Shown: in pieces, positions 13,231 through 24,896 of the stretch
How the letters are laid out: each line of letters begins with the position of its first letter
How positions within the stretch are numbered: the stretch's first letter is position 1
NCBI RefSeq assembly: GCF_014905175.1
Contig: NC_057788.1
Location: forward strand, 9,734,001 to 9,798,000
Source: Aphidius gifuensis
Taxonomy: Eukaryota; Arthropoda; Insecta; Hymenoptera; Braconidae
Length of the DNA stretch: 64,000 bases
Direction of reading: 5' to 3'
Notes under the pieces: generated by a model
Told to the model about the DNA's origin: nothing
Seen by the model: the letters and a program-made list of their open reading frames with translations, nothing else
Database searches by the model: none
Translations under genes and position numbers: made by a program

Positions 13231-14204
13231 TTATAAATTTATTTATACCTTTTTTTTATTTATTCTTAAAAACACATACACAATATGTTACAAATAGTCA
13301 ATGACATTGTAAAAAACATTATTATTATAACTTGATTTCGATATATTTGGAATCATAAAAATCCAAATGGCAATGTTAATAATAAACATTTTAAATTTTT
13401 CCAATAAACATGCCAATTATTATTGATAGTTACAAATTTGTAAGAAAGGTAATTTCTTAAACATGACAATTGTATCTTATTGAAAATATATTATTTCAAT
13501 AAATAACCATTCACAAAAAAATAGATGCATTAATTATTCATTCAACATTATTTGGCTTTAAATATAATTTTGTTGATGTTGATTTTGACTGGTAAATTAT
13601 AAAAAAATAAGGTAAATTAAAAAAAATTACATCCTGGTATTATAATAATTATATTAATTAGCTTTACAATGAGATGTTTTGTTGAAAAATTAAAATATTA
13701 TTCATTGTATTAATAGGCATGTTTAATAATAATGATTGAAAACACAAAAGAGACAGATAGTAAAAATAGAATAATTTAAAAACCGCAAAATAGTAAAATA
13801 AAAATTCAATTTCACAATATAAATTTATAGAAATTTAGTTAATTTTGTGGTAAATATAATTGTAGCTTTTATCTGTACTTAATAGTTATTTAATTTAATT
13901 GAAAAAAAAAGTGGAGAGTCCCGGTCCCAATAAAAATATAAAATTTAAATTTTAAAAAGTAGCAAGTGTAAACACCGCTTTGTGTGTTCCATCTAGAAAA
14001 TTTCTAGTTAATAAAATTTTCTAGTTACTTTATTATCTAGAGATTGTCAAACCTGCAAACGCAAGTCACATGACTAGAAATTAGGAGGGGAGTCGCCGTG
14101 ATCTCGACAGCAGCACCCGACAACTTCGGTTTTATTCGATCTCTTTCTACCGTGGCTGCTAACATAGAAGGTGTCCATTAAGGCGTCTTCTTTATCCAGT
14201 CAAG
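13231..14204. other. Array edge and RpL5 upstream region
   Basis: It begins with LRR 3' flank. Near 13538-13600 there is a short remnant of the array 5' region (cattcaacattatttggcttt and following), which suggests a deleted copy. From about 13900 it is the RpL5 upstream region. A pyrimidine-rich stretch near 14186-14197 before the RpL5 start resembles a ribosomal-protein TOP tract, but the transcription start is not known. Confidence 0.5.
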
Positions 14205-16261
14205 ATGGTAAGTTACTAATTAAATATTTTACTCGATCAATTTATAATATTAAACAAAAATATTACATCAATAATATTCTTCAATCAATAACAAATAAAA
14301 CTACATATCAATTAATCAATTAAATTGTTTGATTATTAAATAATCAAGTGATGTAAAAATTTAATTTTTATTGGCCATTGCACATACAGTAACTGCATGT
14401 CTCGTGGCCACATTTTGATAGAGGTTATGTTTGTGTTGTTTGATTGAATAATATTTTTTTAATTGCTTTTTTAAATGATGATCCCACTCAGCTCGCTTTG
14501 ACGACCATGAAGAAAAAATCTTGTTCCCTAAATACTTGATTCTGAAAAAAAAGCCAAAATATTGCAAATTTTATTTAAACATTTAACACGTGTATACAAT
14601 TTCTAATATATTTTTTTTTGTTTTATGATATTCTAGGGTTTCGTTAAAGTTGTCAAGAACAAGCAATACTTCAAGCGTTTCCAAGTTAAATACAAGAGAC
14701 GTCGTGAAGGTAAAACTGATTACTATGCACGTAAACGCTTGACTGTCCAAGACAAAAGCAAGTACAATACTCCAAAATACAGATTAATTGTACGTTTGTC
14801 AAACAAGGACATTACATGCCAAATTGCATACTCAAGAATTGAAGGTGATAGAATTGTATGTGCTGCATACAGTCATGAACTTCCAAAGTATGGTGTTAAA
14901 GTTGGTTTGACCAATTATGCTGCTGCTTACTGCACTGGTCTTCTTCTTGCTCGCAGAGTAAGTATTTTTACTTGATAAATATATATTCAATTAGTTCATT
15001 GATCAATAAAAATATTTTTCTAAATGATGATCCCACTCAGCTCGCTTTGACGACCATGAAGAAAACATCTTGTTCCCTAAATACTTAAATCTGAAAAGAA
15101 AAATTATAAAATTCATCAAATTAATTCGTTGATTTATCATCAAAATATTAACTAATTGTGTATTTTTTAATTTAAATTATAGCTTCTCAAGCAATTGAAG
15201 TTGGACACATTGTACACTGGTACAACTGAAGTTGATGGTGATGAATACAATGTTGAAGAAAACGACAGTGGTCCAGGTGCATTCAGATGTTATTTGGATA
15301 CTGGTCTTATGCGTACCACAACTGGTGCACGTATTTTCGGTGCAATGAAAGGAGCTGTTGATGGTGGTCTTAACATTCCACACAGGTAATTTAATCATCT
15401 TGATAATTCACTCTAATTATTTTGTCTTAATTTTAATGATGAAAAACTGACACATGCGCGTCATCTGAGCCGCCGTAAAGGGAAATCATTTTGTGTGTGT
15501 TCTACCACATTTTGACTAACTTAACACAGGCATTAAGGATTATAATTTTATCTGAAACTTTATTACATAAATTCAAATCATTTTATCAATTAGTTATTCT
15601 TCTTATTGGATTTACTAATTTAATTTTTGTAAATTACAGCACCAAACGTTTCCCAGGATATGACAGTGAATCAAAATCATTCAATGCTGATGTTCATCGT
15701 CAACATATCTTTGCTCAACACATTGCCAACTACATGAAGACTCTTGAAGAAAATGAACCAGAAAATTTCCAACGTCAATTTTCTCAATACATCAAAAATG
15801 GCATTACTGCTGATGGTGTAAGTTTAATTGTTAAAATAATTTAATTAACATCAATACGTCCAGCTTAAATTGTTACAAGAACACCTTGATATCTTGTCAG
15901 CGTCGCAGTTGGACAATATTAATCAACATCGGTTGAGCGAAAGTGTTAAATGTTTTTATTTGGGCATTTATCTCATTGACCACTGTGACACTTGATCAAC
16001 TGATTTATCCTTTTTTTTTGTTGCTTTGTTCTAAAAGAAATTGATTATTAATCAAAAATTTATTATTTACAGGTTGAAGCCATGTACAAAAAAGCACATG
16101 AAGCTATTCGTGCTGATCCAGATCGTGCTGAAATTGTTAAATCAAAGGAACCAGTCAAGAAACGTTGGAACCGCGCTAAACTTTCATTATCTGAGCGTAA
16201 AAATCGTGTTGCCCAGAAAAAGGCATCATTCCTCAAGAAATTGGAAGAGACCGAAGCTTAA
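14205..16261 (+). CDS. RpL5: 60S ribosomal protein L5 (uL18)
   Basis: Five coding exons: 14205-14207 (ATG only), 14637-14957, 15183-15385, 15640-15817, 16073-16261; 297 aa, the normal length. The protein starts MGFVKVVKNKQYFKRFQVKY and contains YAAAYCTGLLLARR and HSTKRFPGYDSESK, diagnostic of eukaryotic L5. It carries 5S rRNA into the large subunit as part of the 5S RNP and is needed for 60S assembly. All introns are GT/AG. The introns hold candidate snoRNAs, as RPL5 introns do in vertebrates. The polyadenylation signal AATAAA is near 16387. Confidence 0.97.
14470..14548 (+). ncRNA. Box C/D snoRNA in RpL5 intron 1
   Basis: Box C ATGATGA at 14475-14481 and box D CTGA at 14542-14545 lie about 60 nt apart. 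A possible C' box (ATGAAG, near 14507) follows a possible D' in CTTTGACG. The segment CCCACTCAGCTCGCTTTGAC is nearly identical to one in intron 2 (15024-15094), while the surrounding intron is not similar. Known context: vertebrate RPL5 hosts the C/D snoRNA SNORD21. I did not assign an rRNA target. Confidence 0.72.
15019..15097 (+). ncRNA. Box C/D snoRNA in RpL5 intron 2, paralogue of the intron 1 copy
   Basis: Box C ATGATGA at 15024-15030 and box D CTGA at 15091-15094. The body matches the intron 1 snoRNA almost base for base (GATCCCACTCAGCTCGC, CATCTTGTTCCCTAAATACT), differing at a few positions. This points to a tandem intronic duplication whose RNA portion is kept while the flanks have diverged. 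Confidence 0.72.
15855..15993 (+). ncRNA. Candidate H/ACA snoRNA in RpL5 intron 4
   Basis: Two hairpins can be drawn. The first is closed by GTCCA (15858-15862) and TGGAC and contains an inner ACAAGA/TCTTGT stem. It is followed directly by an H-box-like ACAATA at 15913-15918 (ANANNA). A second hairpin with AAATG/CATTT follows, then ACA at 15988-15990, three nt before the proposed 3' end. Human RPL5 hosts the H/ACA RNA SNORA66, so the position fits. The folding was done by eye. Confidence 0.5.
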
Positions 16262-17087
16262 TAAGCCGGTCGTAATAATTAAAAATTATATTTTTGTACC
16301 TTTTATTGTTCACGTCAATGATAATATAGTATTATTTTACATAATTCAAATTGTAACGACGTGAACCATGGTACGAAAAATTAAACAATAAAGTTGACGT
16401 TTATTCTAACGATTAAACTAATGAACAAAGAGTTGAATATTTATCAAAGAAAAAAAAAAAAACATTACCCTGTGTACCTTTTATTTATTTTTTTAGTTTC
16501 TAGGATCAAAAAATACACCAAAGAGCTTTAATTAGTTCCAGATGATGGCTGTGAATAAATGATTGTTTTTTTTTACTATCGTTATTTAAATAAAACAATA
16601 AATATTTTATAAAAAAAATTTAATTGATGGATTTAGTGTTGAATATTTTGGAGTTGAATTGATTCTTGTATTGATTGTTATATTTTTTTCGTTGCTTGCA
16701 TTTCGAAGTTGCTTGATAAATCTATTGGACATTTTCAACTTGTATTAATTCTTGATGCATTTTATCTATATGCAGATCTAATCAGATCAAATAATTGTTG
16801 ATTAATCATCTTGAAAAATATTCGTACAGCTTGATGGAAGAAAGAGAATCACGTCGTTGTTGTTTTTTGTTTTTATCCATCCAAAAGGAAAGGCTCCACC
16901 AGAGGCGCTAAACTTTGTTGACGACGACCTCCTTTGATGACATTTACTCCTGGTTAAACAGTAGACATTTGTATTTGTTTATCGTTTGAAACAAAACACA
17001 TCTCGCTGGTCAATAATAAATTGTCATTTGTTTAAAATTTATATTGTTAATGAATAATCAATTGATTACTACTTCATTGAGCTAATA
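16262..17087. other. RpL5 3' region and Tsen2 upstream region
   Basis: RpL5 3'UTR with a polyadenylation signal near 16387, then AT-rich spacer. A less AT-rich stretch at about 16880-16950 may belong to the Tsen2 promoter. No further gene is seen. Confidence 0.5.
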
Positions 17088-18986
17088 ATGGAATTAAAAG
17101 AACCAAAAAGAAAGGTTTCTCATCAACGTCGTGATCTTCCTCTTCCATTGACACTTGATAGTGATAAAAAAAAAATAATACAATATACAGCACATCTTGG
17201 TGTATCAGGTACTTGTATTGTTCATCCAGATGAAATCAAAGCTGTTTATCACATGGTAAATTTTTAATATTATTACAGACATTATTTGGATCATTTGGAA
17301 TATGATAATTTTATTTTTTATACCCTCAGGGATATTTTGGCAAAGGATCATTATCAAGAAATGCTCCTAATTTTGGTAAGAGACTTTTTGGTGCACCACC
17401 ATTGATTCGTGAACGTCAATGGAAACGTAGAAAAATGTGGGTTGAACAATCATTTGAAATGTCTGCTGATAATCGTGATGAAGAACCAAGTGAGGCAGCT
17501 GATGGAGAAAAAGAGAAAGATCCAAGTGAAGCAGTTGATAGAGATAAAGATAAAGAACCAAGTCAATCAGTTGATGGAGATAAAGATAAAGAACCAAGTG
17601 AATCTGTTGATGGAGATAAAGAGAAAGAGCCAAGTGAATCAGTTGATGGAGATAAAGAGAAAGAACCAAGTGAAACAGTTGATGAAAATAAAGATAAAGA
17701 ACAAATTAATTCAGTTGATCCAGATAAACAAAAAGAACTGAGTGAATCAGTTGGTCAAGATAATTCACCATTGCCTAAAGAAATAGTTGATGAACTAGTA
17801 GTTGAAAAAAATCAATCTGAAGCATCATGTTCAAATGAAAATGATAATACAACAATTAATAATAAAAGCCGAGCATTATCAGATACATCAATTGAAATAA
17901 TATGTGAAAATGATGATGAAAAAGAAACAAATGAAACAATAAAGACTGATGATTCAAAAACAAATCAAAATAATACCAAAAATATAAAAAATCCAGATTT
18001 AATTAATGATAAAATAGATAATAAAATTGATGAAGTTATATTAGATTCAACTGATGATGACATATCTGAAATTATCGCCAATGAAAATGAAGATGATGAT
18101 GATGATAAAAATTCTGTTGATCAGTCTGAATTTTCGTTTGAAAATTGTCATGATCAAATGGATACTAATATAAATGTTGATAATAGAAATGAAGTTATTG
18201 TTATTCCTGATAGTGATGATGATGACATTGATAATTATATGAATAATATTAAACCAAGACTTGAAACAGATGGTTTTCCAATTGCTGAAACATTACAATT
18301 AACATTTGAAGAAACATTTTTTTTAATGTATGGACTTGGTTGTTTACAACTTGTTAATTATGACAATAATTTTCTAACAATTATTGATGCTTGGAATCAT
18401 TTTAATCAACAAGATAAATATTTTTTAATTAAATATATTGTATATCATTATTATCGTAGCAAAGGATGGATTGTCAAAAATGGTATCAAATTTGGTGGTG
18501 ATTTTCGTAAGTCATTATCATTATAATGTGCTGATTATTGTCTTTTTATTTTTAAATAATAATATAAATTTTTATCTAGTTTTGTACAAAGATGGACCAC
18601 CATTTTATCATGCCTCATATGTTGTTGTAATTGATGTTGCTGATGCAGATACTTTAGCAAAAATTGAATCGAAATCAATAAGACATTTTACCTGGAATTC
18701 ATTACATTCTAAAAATCGTATTGTTAATACATTGGGCAAGGTAAAATATTCATAAAAATAATTGGCAAAATCAATGAATTTAACTGATAAAATTAATGGA
18801 TTTTAGGAATTGCTGATTGTTGATGTACTATGGCCTTCATCAATATCAATAAATACAAATAATGTTGGCTTGGAATCTCTATCTGAATTTACTGTTAGAG
18901 AAACACTCATACGACGATGGCATCCAGAACAAAAAGATGATGAATATGATGATGATGAAAACTCTGAAAATGATGATTCAACGTAG
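17088..18986 (+). CDS. Tsen2: tRNA-splicing endonuclease subunit Sen2
   Basis: Exons 17088-17255, 17330-18506, 18580-18740, 18807-18986; 561 aa. The N-terminal domain has MGYFGKGSLSRNAPNF (family: YGKGYFGKGxLSR). The C-terminal nuclease domain has FFLMYGLGCLQL, YHYYRSKGWIVKNG and LLYKDGPPFYHASY, ending WHPEQ. The expected catalytic Tyr and His (Y and H of LYKDGPPFYH) and Lys (in GKELLIVD) are present. The enzyme cleaves the 5' exon-intron border of pre-tRNA in the nuclear TSEN complex. Between the domains is an acidic, low-complexity insert with about seven 12-residue repeats (DKDKEPSESVDG type, about 17490-17760). It converges with Cmc1, stops 124 bp apart. Confidence 0.93.
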
Positions 18987-19110
18987 ATTTTTATAAATTG
19001 TTGGAAAAGAAATTCAAAGAATATATATTTATACGATTGATACGTAATTTATAGAAAAAACAAACAATTATTTTTTCTAATTATTTATTAAGTAATATGA
19101 TAATTGTTAT

Positions 19111-19703
19111 TTAATAATTAATGCCAGATCTAAATCTTTGTTGTTGATCTTTTACACCAACACCAGTTCGTCTGTATTCTGAACGTTCAGCTAAATATTC
19201 TTTTGTACATTCATCAACAAATTCTTTATCTTTCCACCAATATGCAGCACAATCCCATAGTGCTTTATTTTCTAATTTACATTTGTGAACAACAAGAAAA
19301 CCAGCTGCTTTACCACATTCACTAAAAGCTAAAAAATTTTTTTTTAATTAATAAAATTTTATATATTTTTTTTTATTTTATTTACCTTTTGCTTGTTCAA
19401 CACATTTTTCACGGCTTGTTCTTTCACGTATTTTTTTTGGTATTAAAACATCTCTTTCCAATTTTCTAAGAGTTTGATCTTCTGGATCACCTGGTGATTA
19501 AATTTTTCTATATACTTGTACTTTTAACAAAAACATAACCTTAATTATTAAAGCTTAAATATTAAATTAATAATTTTTTTTTGTTTAATTAGATAATTAC
19601 CTAAACCATGAGGACCTCCTCCAATATTTTGTGGCAAAACAGAATGAATTAATTTACGTACAATTTTTGGATTTGGACTTTCTTGTGGTTTTTCATCAGA
19701 CAT
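19111..19703 (-). CDS. Cmc1: COX assembly mitochondrial protein 1 homologue
   Basis: Minus-strand exons 19601-19703, 19386-19490, 19111-19328; 141 aa. The core DPEDQTLRKLERDVLIPKKI and the twin CX9C motifs (CVEQAKAFSEC and CKLENKALWDC) match CMC1, which takes part in copper handling and cytochrome c oxidase assembly in the mitochondrial intermembrane space. There is an N-terminal extension of about 34 residues (MSDEKPQESPNPK...) compared with the human protein. The start is divergent from Rpn11, 418 bp away, so a shared bidirectional promoter is likely. Confidence 0.92.
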
Positions 19704-20121
19704 TGTAAATTTTATTTATTTATATTATTTAATTATTATTATTATTATTAAGTTACTCCCTCTTTCAATGGTTTTTGTAAACTCCATTTCACTGCTCATG
19801 AGTTTGCAGAATTTGAGGTTGTCATAAAGTTTCATTGAAACAAACCGCTTATTTGTGTTTCATTTTATAACTGTTTATAACTAATTATCAAGTGATAATA
19901 ATCAATAAATTGTTAATTTAAGGTAAAAATAAATCTAAATTTTCTAAAAATATAAAAAAAACTTGTTTATTTTGTGTAAAAAAATAACCAGCATCATAGT
20001 AATATTGAACTGTCATTGTCAGCTCATAACCTCTTTCCATTATAAACATAAAAATTTTAACAATACTTGATGCAAAATAATTAATACATTAATAATTGTT
20101 TTAACAGATAAATTATCAAAT

Positions 20122-21261
20122 ATGGACAGACTTTTAAGATTAGGAGGAGGTATGCCTGGTTTAAGTAATCCACCAGCACCTTCTGATGCTCCAGTTGTTG
20201 ACACTGCTGAACAAGTAAGTAAATTAACATAAATAATTGTTATTTGATTAATAATACAATCGTTTTTTATGTCTAAAGGTATACATATCATCATTGGCAT
20301 TATTAAAAATGTTAAAACATGGAAGAGCTGGTGTTCCAATGGAAGTTATGGGTCTTATGTTGGGTGAATTTGTTGATGATTATACTGTCAGAGTTATTGA
20401 TGTATTTGCCATGCCTCAAACTGGAACAGTAAGTTAATTTTTAAAATTTTTATATATTAAATATTGTTTTGTTGATAAAAATATAATAATTAATTATTTT
20501 AGGGTGTTAGTGTTGAAGCTGTTGATCCAGTATTTCAAGCTAAAATGTTGGATATGCTTAAACAAACTGGACGACCAGAAATGGTTGTTGGATGGTATCA
20601 TTCACATCCTGGTTTTGGTTGTTGGTTATCTGGTGTTGATATCAATACACAACAATCATTTGAAGCACTCAGTGAACGAGCTGTTGCTGTTGTCATTGAT
20701 CCAATTCAATCAGTCAAAGGAAAAGTTGTTATTGATGCATTTAGATTAATCAATCCCAACATGATGGTATGTTTTAATTGACTGTTTGTAAATATCATAA
20801 TTTTCATTATTTTAATGTTGTTTATTTTATAGGTACTTGGACAAGAACCTCGTCAAACAACATCAAATCTTGGACATTTACATAAACCATCTGTTCAAGC
20901 TCTTATTCATGGATTAAATCGTCATTACTATAGTATTAGTATTAATTATCGTAAAAATGAACTTGAACAAAAAATGCTTCTTAATCTTCATAAAAAAACA
21001 TGGATGGATGGTCTTACACTTGCTGAATATTCAGAACATACTAAATTAAATGAAAATACTGTATCTGAAATGTTGGAACTTGCTAAAAATTATAATAAGT
21101 CACTTGAAGATGAAGAAAAAATGACACCAGAACAATTGGCTATTAAAAATGTTGGTAAACAAGATCCAAAACGACATTTAGAAGAAAAAGTTGATATGCT
21201 TATGTCAACGAATATTGTTCAGTGTCTTGGAGCTATGTTGGACACTGTTGTTTTTAAATAA
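20122..21261 (+). CDS. Rpn11: 26S proteasome regulatory subunit Rpn11 (PSMD14)
   Basis: Exons 20122-20214, 20279-20428, 20503-20766, 20833-21261; 311 aa against 310 in human. The start MDRLLRLGGGMPGL and the end MLDTVVFK are those of Rpn11. The JAMM metalloprotease motif is complete (HSHPGFGCWLSGVD: His, His, Ser, Asp). It removes ubiquitin chains from substrates at the proteasome lid. All introns are GT/AG and in phase 0. Confidence 0.98.
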
Positions 21262-22192
21262 TTTATTTTTTTTTTATTACAACGGTAAGAACAACAAGAA
21301 AAATAATAAAAATCAATATCTTTCTACGAAAATATACCTCTTTTTACAGAGTTAATATTCATTTTGTATTATTATTTTCAATAATTTACCTATGTTAAGT
21401 CAAATCATCAAAAATTCTTTTTTTTTTTTTTCTCTCTCTTTTGGATCTTTTTATTTTTTAGATAAAAAAATACTTTCATTAAACAATTCATCCTTTTTTT
21501 TTCTTCTTTTTTTTTATATATAATTAAAAATAAATAACGTACAAATAAATATTTGATGTTTGAATATGATAAACAATTATTTTTATATGATATACATCCT
21601 TTTTTGTTTTCAAGTTTTATAATTATTTTTGTTCTTCTTTATGGAGGTAAAATTACTGCAAGGCAATCCAACAATTAAATCACAAATAACGAACGAAATG
21701 GAGTTTTTTTTTGTGGTTTTAATGACAACATACGATGTGCAGTTATTTTGTTACATTAAATACTTGCTAACAACATTAAAATTACTTTTTTAATAATCGT
21801 TTCAACATGAAAGTATAAATTAATTGTATTTCGACGTGCAATATTTCGAACGAGGGCTAAAATTTCCACTTTGTCTAAAGTATTTTTATCAAGAATAATG
21901 TGTTTAAGTGGTTATTATTTATCCACGCTAAATTTTCTCACACTTAAACGCCAGTAATAAATAAACATAATTATTAATACACTAAAACAAAGTGTATATT
22001 AATTTCATTAAAACGTTAATATTTAATAAAATTAATGACCTCAAACAAACAAATTTTTATTGATTCAATAATCAATTTTTTCTAATTCATTTGTTCTTTT
22101 TTATAATCTTCAAATGTAAATGTTTAATGACGCATTATTAAAATTAAATTCATGCACACGTGGGTGACAAATTTATTGATGAATAAATTAAA
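21262..22192. other. Intergenic spacer between Rpn11 and the gustatory receptor
   Basis: AT-rich 3' regions of two convergent genes with poly-T tracts. No coding or structured feature is supported. Confidence 0.6.
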
Positions 22193-24015
22193 CTATTCAT
22201 CACTCTTAAAACGAAGAAAAATAATTTCATATGTAACAATAGAACCAGCTACCTGAAATGACAAATATGTTTTTAAAAAATTTACAATTAATTTATTATA
22301 TTTACCGTTAGCATAAAATCTCGTCGAATAGAAAAAAAATTCATTCCAGTTAGTGCAATATCATCGTTTGTTATTTGATACTGTAATCGTTGAGCCTTGT
22401 AAAACAACAAAAAAAAAAAGGCAAAGATTAACAAAAATTGTATGAAAATCATGGGTAAGTTATCAAGATAAAATATAATTAAATATTCAAACCTCAAGAG
22501 TAAATTTTGATGTTGGACAATCATGAATAATTGGCAAGATGACTTTGCTGTGATCATGTAATCTTGCCATCGAAAAAAAAACTACAGTCATCTTGAAAAT
22601 TAAGAGGCCAATGACATAGCTAGAGTAAGCTGATTCAAAGTTTGAAGAATTACCAAGTCTATATCAATTAATTAACAAAAAAATTCAATGATTTAATCAA
22701 AACTTTTGATGTAGATTAATGAGATTCAATGTATGATGCTCACGTGATTCCATAAGTGAGTGAGCTACAAATAAAAACAGAATACTGAATACAGAAAATA
22801 AGAATCAATGGTGAAATCAGCTTGTCTGTTTCTTTGACAAGTTTACTCAAGTTGCTGTAATTTAATCTGAGTTGATGCCAATATTCTTCATGATTTTCCC
22901 ATATTTTTGAATGCTTCGTGGCTCTGTTTAGATATTTAAACTTTTCTGCAAGTTCTGTTGCTACCTACATATAAAATTGAATATTATAATTGTCATTTGG
23001 ATCATCAGATAAATAAATAATCCAAACCATTATGATAAATAAATCTGTAAAATTCCACACAAATGAATTGACAATAGTAGATGCAAATAAAAAATTTTCT
23101 CCAATTGAATAAGCAACTGTGGAAATAAAATGTTATTAGTAATTTAAAATATGATTTTCATTTAGAAATTATATAAAATTACTATACCATTACTGGTGAT
23201 ACCATCATTATATTCTAAAATATAATTTGTAGAATTTTTTTTCAACCAGACACTGCAAGTTGTTGAATTGATATTTCTTGTTGTAGTTTTAATAATCACC
23301 CACCAAAAATGTTCAATCAAGCCAGTCACTAGGAAAATCATTGTCATTATTTTTAATTTTCTTTGAAATTTAGGAAGACTATGATGGAATCTAAAATGTA
23401 ATTATAAATTTAAATTTGAATTGATCATTGCAATGAAGGTGATACTCCAACAAACCTGTATAATTGTATTTCAATTTCATTCCATTTTTTTTTAAGCTCA
23501 ATCCATCTTGGAGATAGCCAAAATATAAAAATTGCATATTCACAAAAACTACCTCCACGATGACACAGAGATGCAATGATTGTGACCACTGATGCTGTGA
23601 ATATTTTAAGAAATTTAATTATATCTTTACAGTGTTTCTAAAAGTTGTTATGATAATGATTTTGTTGTATCTACCTTTATGACCATAAATACAGCTTTTT
23701 ATTCCTGATACTTCATTCAAAGCCAGAAAAATATATCGAATCAAATGAATGACAAGCATCATCAAAATTATCAAGCTGTATAATTTTTTAAACGGTTTTA
23801 TTTTCACTGAAATTTTCGAACTGTGATTGTATGCTTCTGATGATAGAAATAATCCACATAGTTTGCCAAGCTTTAGAACAAATCTCATTGATTTGAAGCA
23901 GCTTACACGCTTCTGTATTTTTATAATTAACTTTTTTCATGTGACAAGATAAAAAAGATACTGAATTAAAATTTTAACTTACGTTCATCGTCATCCATTT
24001 GATTTCTTGACCCAT
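22193..24015 (-). CDS. Gustatory receptor, sugar-receptor (Gr5a/Gr64) family
   Basis: Nine minus-strand exons: 23983-24015, 23675-23912, 23456-23594, 23188-23390, 23028-23116, 22744-22964, 22493-22658, 22306-22395, 22193-22252; the joined frame is open for 412 aa. Several hydrophobic segments are visible (SLIILMMLVIHLIRYIFL, LISPLILIFCIQYSVFI). The C-terminal part ITNDDIALTGMNFFSI followed by VAGSIVTYEIIFLRF matches the sugar-receptor signature; the terminal TYhhhhhQF has R in place of Q. It is an odourant-type seven-pass ligand-gated channel in taste neurons by family. Some donors are weak (GTTTGG, GTTTGA, GTTTGT), so exon edges carry some risk. The first exon (MGQEIKWMTMN) is the least certain. 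Confidence 0.82.
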
Positions 24016-24896
24016 TTTGTTAGTTGACCATTTTAATGATTGTGACGAAGTGATCACTGTGGTGATCAGTAACGAATTAAAGGGACATTTTACTATATCG
24101 ATAATTGAAAAAGAGTTGATGAATAATTAATATTGATATTGTTTTATAATGCATGAAAATTGATGTTTTTAATTTAGAAATTATTTTATATTAAAAAGGT
24201 TGGATGGATATCTATAAAAGATCTTTCGATTAATATAAAAAATTTATCAAAATAAACAACAGAAATATTTGTGTTGTAGACTCTTCCTGAATATATTTTT
24301 ACGAGTTGTTTTATTCTGTTATTATTTATTCATAAAATATACCCTATTTGATTCTACGAGTTTTGTTAAATTTCGATTGCCATATAACAATAAAAAAATA
24401 TACAAATTCAGTATAAGCAAAGTTAAAAAATTACGTTAAATTATCTTGAATTAAAAGTCCTTTTTTTTTTTTTTGTATATTTATGTTTATTTGATTTTTG
24501 AAAATAGTAATTTCAATTGCCTTATATCAAAACATAAATCCACCATTTCTCTTTTCTCTTTCTTAAATTTTAAATAGAAAAAACGAATGTATTTACTTGA
24601 AAAATATTGATGAGGTAAATTGGCTGAATGGTACATAATTAACAGCATGAAAATTAAACAGCAATTTATATATAAAAAAAGTATTGAGACGTATTATATA
24701 CAGCGCAAGTTGTTTTAGCCAAATACGAAAAAAAAAAAAAATTATATATATATTGTCACCGACAATATAAACTTGGTTTCACAAATAAAACCTGAGCTCA
24801 AGTAATTATTATAAATGTTTTTTAATATTAAAAAAAAAAAAATGGAATAATACGAATTTAATGTGAAAAAAAAAGTAAAAGTTTTATTATGAATTA
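24016..24896. other. Intergenic spacer between the gustatory receptor and dyskerin
   Basis: AT-rich, no gene seen. It holds the upstream region of the receptor gene and the 3' region of dyskerin. Confidence 0.6.

Noticed and set aside
14361..14567. Minus-strand frame in RpL5 intron 1
   Set aside because: It overlaps the snoRNA and has no protein similarity.
17367..17741. Repetitive frames on the minus strand and in another plus frame of Tsen2
   Set aside because: Products of the coding minisatellite; the frame in the reported gene joins two conserved endonuclease domains.
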